Assembly: GCF_014750685.1 (NCBI RefSeq)
Contig: NZ_JAAXGE010000007.1
Location: 62,001 to 126,000 of the forward strand
Origin: Bacteroides sp. GM023
GTDB lineage: Bacteria; Bacteroidota; Bacteroidia; Bacteroidales; Bacteroidaceae
DNA length: 64,000 bases
Reading direction: 5' to 3'
Part shown: positions 60,949 through 64,000 of the stretch, piece after piece
Position numbering within the stretch: the stretch's first letter is position 1
Layout: every line of letters starts with the position of its first letter
Notes under the pieces: generated by a model
The model's database searches: none
Told to the model about the DNA's origin: nothing
Seen by the model: the letters and a program-made list of their open reading frames with translations, nothing else
Translations under genes and position numbers: made by a program

Positions 60949-62019
60949 ATGAATAAAAAATATCTATTTATATTAGGAGCGGCTGCGATATTGGCAGGTT
61001 GCTCAAATAATGATGTAGTTGATCAACAAGAAGAGGTAAATATACCTTTTGATGGAGCGGTTTCATTGAATGCCGGTTCTAATATCTCTATTACTCAGAC
61101 TAGAGCTGTTGTTAGTAAATGGCAAGACACTCCGATTCGTGTATGGGGATTAGACAATGCCGGTTCTGGCTGGAATACAGCTTCCGGTAATTTGTTTTCA
61201 CCGGCTAATTATGTAGACGGAAAAGTAGCATCCGATGGAAAAGTTAAATTGGGTGGTGATAATGATGTCTATTTTTATCCTTTGAATAGTGATGTGAATT
61301 TCTCATTTTATGCATGTAGTCCGATTCCTACCAATCCTTCTTTGACGTCTACAAGTGCTACCGTTACTTATAGTATTGCAGGAAATAACGATATTCTTTG
61401 GGGCGAAGCAATAGCACCGGATGTTACTTCTGATGGCAAAAATTATTCAGGATATAATGCCCGTTATTTCCGCAAAGGAGGTACTACTCCCGAGTTGAAG
61501 TTTAAACATTTGCTGACTCAATTGCAGCTTTTTGGTATCGGTGGTGATGAAGGACTTGCGGAGAATGGCAAAGTTTGGCCTGTGAGCATTAAGAATATCA
61601 CAGTTACGTCTCAGGCGACTGCTTCTTTAGCTATTGCCGGTGCTAATAAAGGTATTTTGACTGCTACTGGAGGAAACTCTGAAATCCCGGCATATTTCGG
61701 TGACAATAAGTATACTGCAAGTGTAGCTTTGGACAGAAATGTTGAAAAAGATGCAGGAACTGTAATGTTATTGCCCGCAACATCTGGTACTTATGTGCTT
61801 AACGTTACTTTGGCTGCGACGGTAAATAACCAGGAAAGAACGCAGACTAATGAAGTTACTATAACTTATAAAAATGAACAAGGGCAGATATCTCCATTTG
61901 AAGCAGGTAAAGCTTATAAAGTAAAATTGACAATATATGGTTTGCGTGTAGTTGATCTTGAAGCTACGCTTGAAGACTGGAAAGATGCAGACCAGACTAT
62001 CGATCAGGAAGTAAATTAA
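60949..62019 (+). CDS. Fimbrillin-like lipoprotein, third of four
   Basis: This 356-residue protein has lipid cysteine 18 (ILAGCSNN). The likely processing site is R52 in ITQTRAVV. It has the FKHLLTQLQLFGIGG segment shared with the other subunits, and ends with TLEDWKDADQTIDQEVN. It is shorter than the second subunit, lacks the GGDIN end, and may cap or join the fibre. Confidence 0.8.
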   Translation: MNKKYLFILGAAAILAGCSNNDVVDQQEEVNIPFDGAVSLNAGSNISITQTRAVVSKWQDTPIRVWGLDNAGSGWNTASGNLFSPANYVDGKVASDGKVKLGGDNDVYFYPLNSDVNFSFYACSPIPTNPSLTSTSATVTYSIAGNNDILWGEAIAPDVTSDGKNYSGYNARYFRKGGTTPELKFKHLLTQLQLFGIGGDEGLAENGKVWPVSIKNITVTSQATASLAIAGANKGILTATGGNSEIPAYFGDNKYTASVALDRNVEKDAGTVMLLPATSGTYVLNVTLAATVNNQERTQTNEVTITYKNEQGQISPFEAGKAYKVKLTIYGLRVVDLEATLEDWKDADQTIDQEVN

Positions 62020-62024
62020 TTCTT

Positions 62025-63086
62025 ATGAATAAATGGATGATAGTAGGCGTAGCTTTATCATTTTTACTCGCATCATGCGGTAAAGATGATGATAATACGC
62101 CTCAATCAGGAGGTAATACTGACGTAAATGGCGGAGCTGCAATATCATTCAGCTCCAACATTTTCGCTTCTGTTGTTGTGGAAGTGACAGGACCGGGCAC
62201 TCGTGCGCCGATAACCGCTTTTGAACCGAATGCACAGTTGGGAATTTTTGGTATTCCTGCTATACAGGGTGGACGTAATGAAGATTGTGACCTGTTCAAT
62301 AAGAAAAATGAAAGTGATTTCCAAACAAACTTATTCAATGCTTGCTACACGTATGTGCCAGGTTATGAAACGTTGCAGACGGAGAAATTGGCAACTTTCC
62401 CAAATACGAGCAATGCGGGCTTGATGATGTATGGTTACTATCCTTATACGGAAGAAGCGGAATGGCGTGAAGTGAACAGAGTGGCGCAATGGGCTATACC
62501 TTGGAAATTGAATCCGGGCGATATGTCTGAAACGAAAGATTATATGTTTACCGGCCAGGCACCGACTTGGTATTCAGAAGTGGGTACAAATCCGGTAGTA
62601 TTGAATTTCCAGCATGCGTTTGGACGTTTGGATTTCTGTTTTTATTCTACAAGCAAGCAAGTATGTGATGCCGGATATCGGATTCAGTCGGTAACTGTGT
62701 ATTGTAATACGGGAGAATCCGGTTGGATGGCTTTGACGGATGGCAACCTCTCTTTTTCTCCAAAAGATTTGGTTTGTCTTCACTCAACGAACAATGCCGG
62801 AATTACTTATAATACTCCCGGAGAATCTGTTGCAAAGTTTATGTTCCCGCCTGAACAAACTTTAATACAGAGAATTACTTGTCAGGTAAGAGATGGCGGT
62901 AACAATTTGCGTGAGTACACTATCTATGATTATAAGTATTATGGGTATGATATCTCAATAAAAAAAGGTAAGACCACATTGATGCGTATTAACTTTTTGC
63001 CTAAAGATGCTACATTCACCGGACCGGCTAATGTAGATTCCTGGGAGGGAGGTAATACTGTAGACGAAAATGTAAAGCTACAATAA
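62025..63086 (+). CDS. Fimbrillin-like lipoprotein, fourth of four
   Basis: This 353-residue protein has lipid cysteine 18 (LLASCGKDDDN). The likely processing site is R60 in GPGTRAPIT. It has LNFQHAFGRLDFCFYS, matching the fimbrillin family pattern, and ends with SWEGGNTVDENVKLQ. It lies 5 bp after the previous stop and 4 bp before a DUF3575 gene. It may be a tip or accessory pilin. Confidence 0.78.
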   Translation: MNKWMIVGVALSFLLASCGKDDDNTPQSGGNTDVNGGAAISFSSNIFASVVVEVTGPGTRAPITAFEPNAQLGIFGIPAIQGGRNEDCDLFNKKNESDFQTNLFNACYTYVPGYETLQTEKLATFPNTSNAGLMMYGYYPYTEEAEWREVNRVAQWAIPWKLNPGDMSETKDYMFTGQAPTWYSEVGTNPVVLNFQHAFGRLDFCFYSTSKQVCDAGYRIQSVTVYCNTGESGWMALTDGNLSFSPKDLVCLHSTNNAGITYNTPGESVAKFMFPPEQTLIQRITCQVRDGGNNLREYTIYDYKYYGYDISIKKGKTTLMRINFLPKDATFTGPANVDSWEGGNTVDENVKLQ

Positions 63087-63090
63087 CAGC

Positions 63091-63657
63091 ATGACACGAA
63101 TCGTAAAATATCTATTCTCCCTTGTTTTTCTGCTTCTTGCAGGAGCACAAAGTTTGTGTGCCCAGCAAGTGGCAGTAAAAACAAACGGCTTGTCACTATT
63201 GGCAGGAGTGCCCAACTTAGGATGTGAGCTGGTAGTAGGGGAGCGTTCCAGTGTTGATTTAAGTTTCTACGGAGGATATAAACCTTGGGGGACGGATGTT
63301 AAAATCATCGGAGTGCAGCCGGAATATCGGTATTGGTTTAATGGACGCCCTATGGTACGTGAATATATTGGTATATCCGCCTTAGGGGCGAGTTACGATA
63401 TTCATTGGGGGAAGCATATTTACGATGGGGATGCCGTAGGTGTCGGCATAACTATGGGATATTCAATGGTATTGGGAAAACGCTTGAATCTTGAATTTTC
63501 TGCTGGTTTCGGAGCGGTTTATTTCAAGCACCAACAATACTTTGAGAATGATAATTTTGAAGATTATGCAATCAATAATCCGGGAAAGACTAATGCCCAT
63601 GGTTATAAACTGTTTCCAGCCAAATTAGCCGTTTCTATTTCTTATATTATTAGATAG
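63091..63657 (+). CDS. DUF3575 protein, short form
   Basis: This 188-residue protein has a signal peptide ending at LCAQ. The DUF3575 domain covers the whole mature part (VAVKTNGLSLLAGVPNLGCE, then YRYWFNGRPMVREYIGI). Unlike the protein at 55609, it has no coiled-coil tail. Proteins of this family bracket pilus operons in Bacteroides and probably sit in the outer membrane. Function is not established. Confidence 0.82.
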   Translation: MTRIVKYLFSLVFLLLAGAQSLCAQQVAVKTNGLSLLAGVPNLGCELVVGERSSVDLSFYGGYKPWGTDVKIIGVQPEYRYWFNGRPMVREYIGISALGASYDIHWGKHIYDGDAVGVGITMGYSMVLGKRLNLEFSAGFGAVYFKHQQYFENDNFEDYAINNPGKTNAHGYKLFPAKLAVSISYIIR

Positions 63658-63678
63658 CCAGAAAGTGATATTGTAGAT

Positions 63679-64000
63679 ATGAAAGTGAATTTGATAAGAA
63701 TAAGCGGAGCTGTGAGAATAGCTTTTCTTTTGATATGTTATTTAGTCACTAGTGTTCAGTTGAATGCGCAAGCTCCCAAACTGGTAATGGGACGTGTATT
63801 GGATAAAGAACAAAGTGAAAAGAAAAAGAAACCCATCCCTTTTGATGTGGCTTCTATTGGAGATGTAAAAGTCTATTATTTTAATACAGTACAGGAAGGA
63901 AGGGACATGGTCGAGGCATTAAGCAAAAACAATATAAATTTGACCCTTTCAGCTATGTATGAAGTTCCAGATGCAACGGGATCTTATCAAATTACTCTTC
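63679..64000 (+). CDS. Secreted protein of the pilus operon, cut by window edge
   Basis: The frame is open from ATG 63679 to the window end, 107 residues. A signal peptide ends near QLNAQ. The start of the mature part reads LVMGRVLDKEQSEKKKKPIP, with a lysine run and then beta-strands such as DVKVYYFNT. I do not recognise the family from this piece. It lies 21 bp after the DUF3575 stop and so probably belongs to the same operon, where DUF3868 or OmpA-like proteins are also usual. Confidence 0.6.
   Translation, partial: MKVNLIRISGAVRIAFLLICYLVTSVQLNAQAPKLVMGRVLDKEQSEKKKKPIPFDVASIGDVKVYYFNTVQEGRDMVEALSKNNINLTLSAMYEVPDATGSYQITL

Noticed and set aside
1..64000. tRNA, rRNA, CRISPR array or complete insertion sequence
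   Set aside because: I looked for TTCGAnTC-type T-loops, regularly spaced identical repeats and transposase motifs and found none. The 22-bp array has imperfect adjacent units without spacers, so it is not a CRISPR.

Overview
The window looks like a gut Bacteroides chromosome, close in style to B. thetaiotaomicron, B. ovatus or B. xylanisolvens. The evidence is SusC/SusD pairs, many lipoproteins with a lipid-attachment cysteine, type V (Mfa/Fim-like) pilus genes, an argE of the Bacteroidetes kind, and repeated promoter boxes of the Bacteroides form TAnnTTTG, several with TTTG about 20 nt upstream. I saw no rRNA, tRNA, CRISPR array or complete insertion sequence. Family assignments come from reading the translations; no database search was run.

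Region 1 (1-31 kb) is a large polysaccharide utilisation locus. The forward part runs ECF sigma factor, FecR anti-sigma factor, STN-bearing SusC, SusD, surface GH76, two surface LamG-type lipoproteins, a terminator, periplasmic GH76, a DUF4965 protein, GH92, GH125, a GalM lipoprotein and a GH127-like lipoprotein. GH76, GH92 and GH125 point to alpha-mannan: surface endo-cleavage, import by SusCD, then side-chain and backbone removal in the periplasm. On the left flank are two GH43 enzymes, a GH2 and a second DUF4965 protein, which suggests the mannan carries furanosyl or other decorations. One GH43 has a rewritten active site. A truncated MG2-type surface protein enters from the left edge.

Region 2 (31-34.7 kb) is a small accessory patch. 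It has an active-type Fic protein with a tail-to-tail overlapping VbhA-like antitoxin of 58 residues, then a VapE-like protein divergent from an HU-like winged-helix protein. The intergenic region between those two holds four tandem 22-bp repeats.

Region 3 (34.7-44.7 kb) is the least explained part. It has a membrane protein with a cysteine-free thioredoxin-like tail, a membrane-bound HTH regulator, three lipoproteins with cysteine-rich C-termini that follow a shared KTR motif, a thioredoxin-like/DUF1573 protein, a TlpA-like oxidoreductase, an O-antigen-ligase/TPR protein and a transglutaminase-like lipoprotein. I read it as a possible export and maturation system for disulfide-rich peptides.

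Region 4 (44.8-55.4 kb) is mostly housekeeping: argE, an acyl-CoA synthetase, an M16 peptidase, prfB with a programmed frameshift, a 44-residue membrane protein, a palindromic intergenic repeat, a porin, a CYTH protein and an MgtC/DUF4010 membrane protein.

Region 5 (55.5 kb to the right edge) is a type V pilus operon: a DUF3575 protein with a KDSL-repeat tail, a DUF5119 anchor-like lipoprotein, four fimbrillin-like lipoproteins each with a TR processing site, a second DUF3575 protein and a truncated secreted protein.
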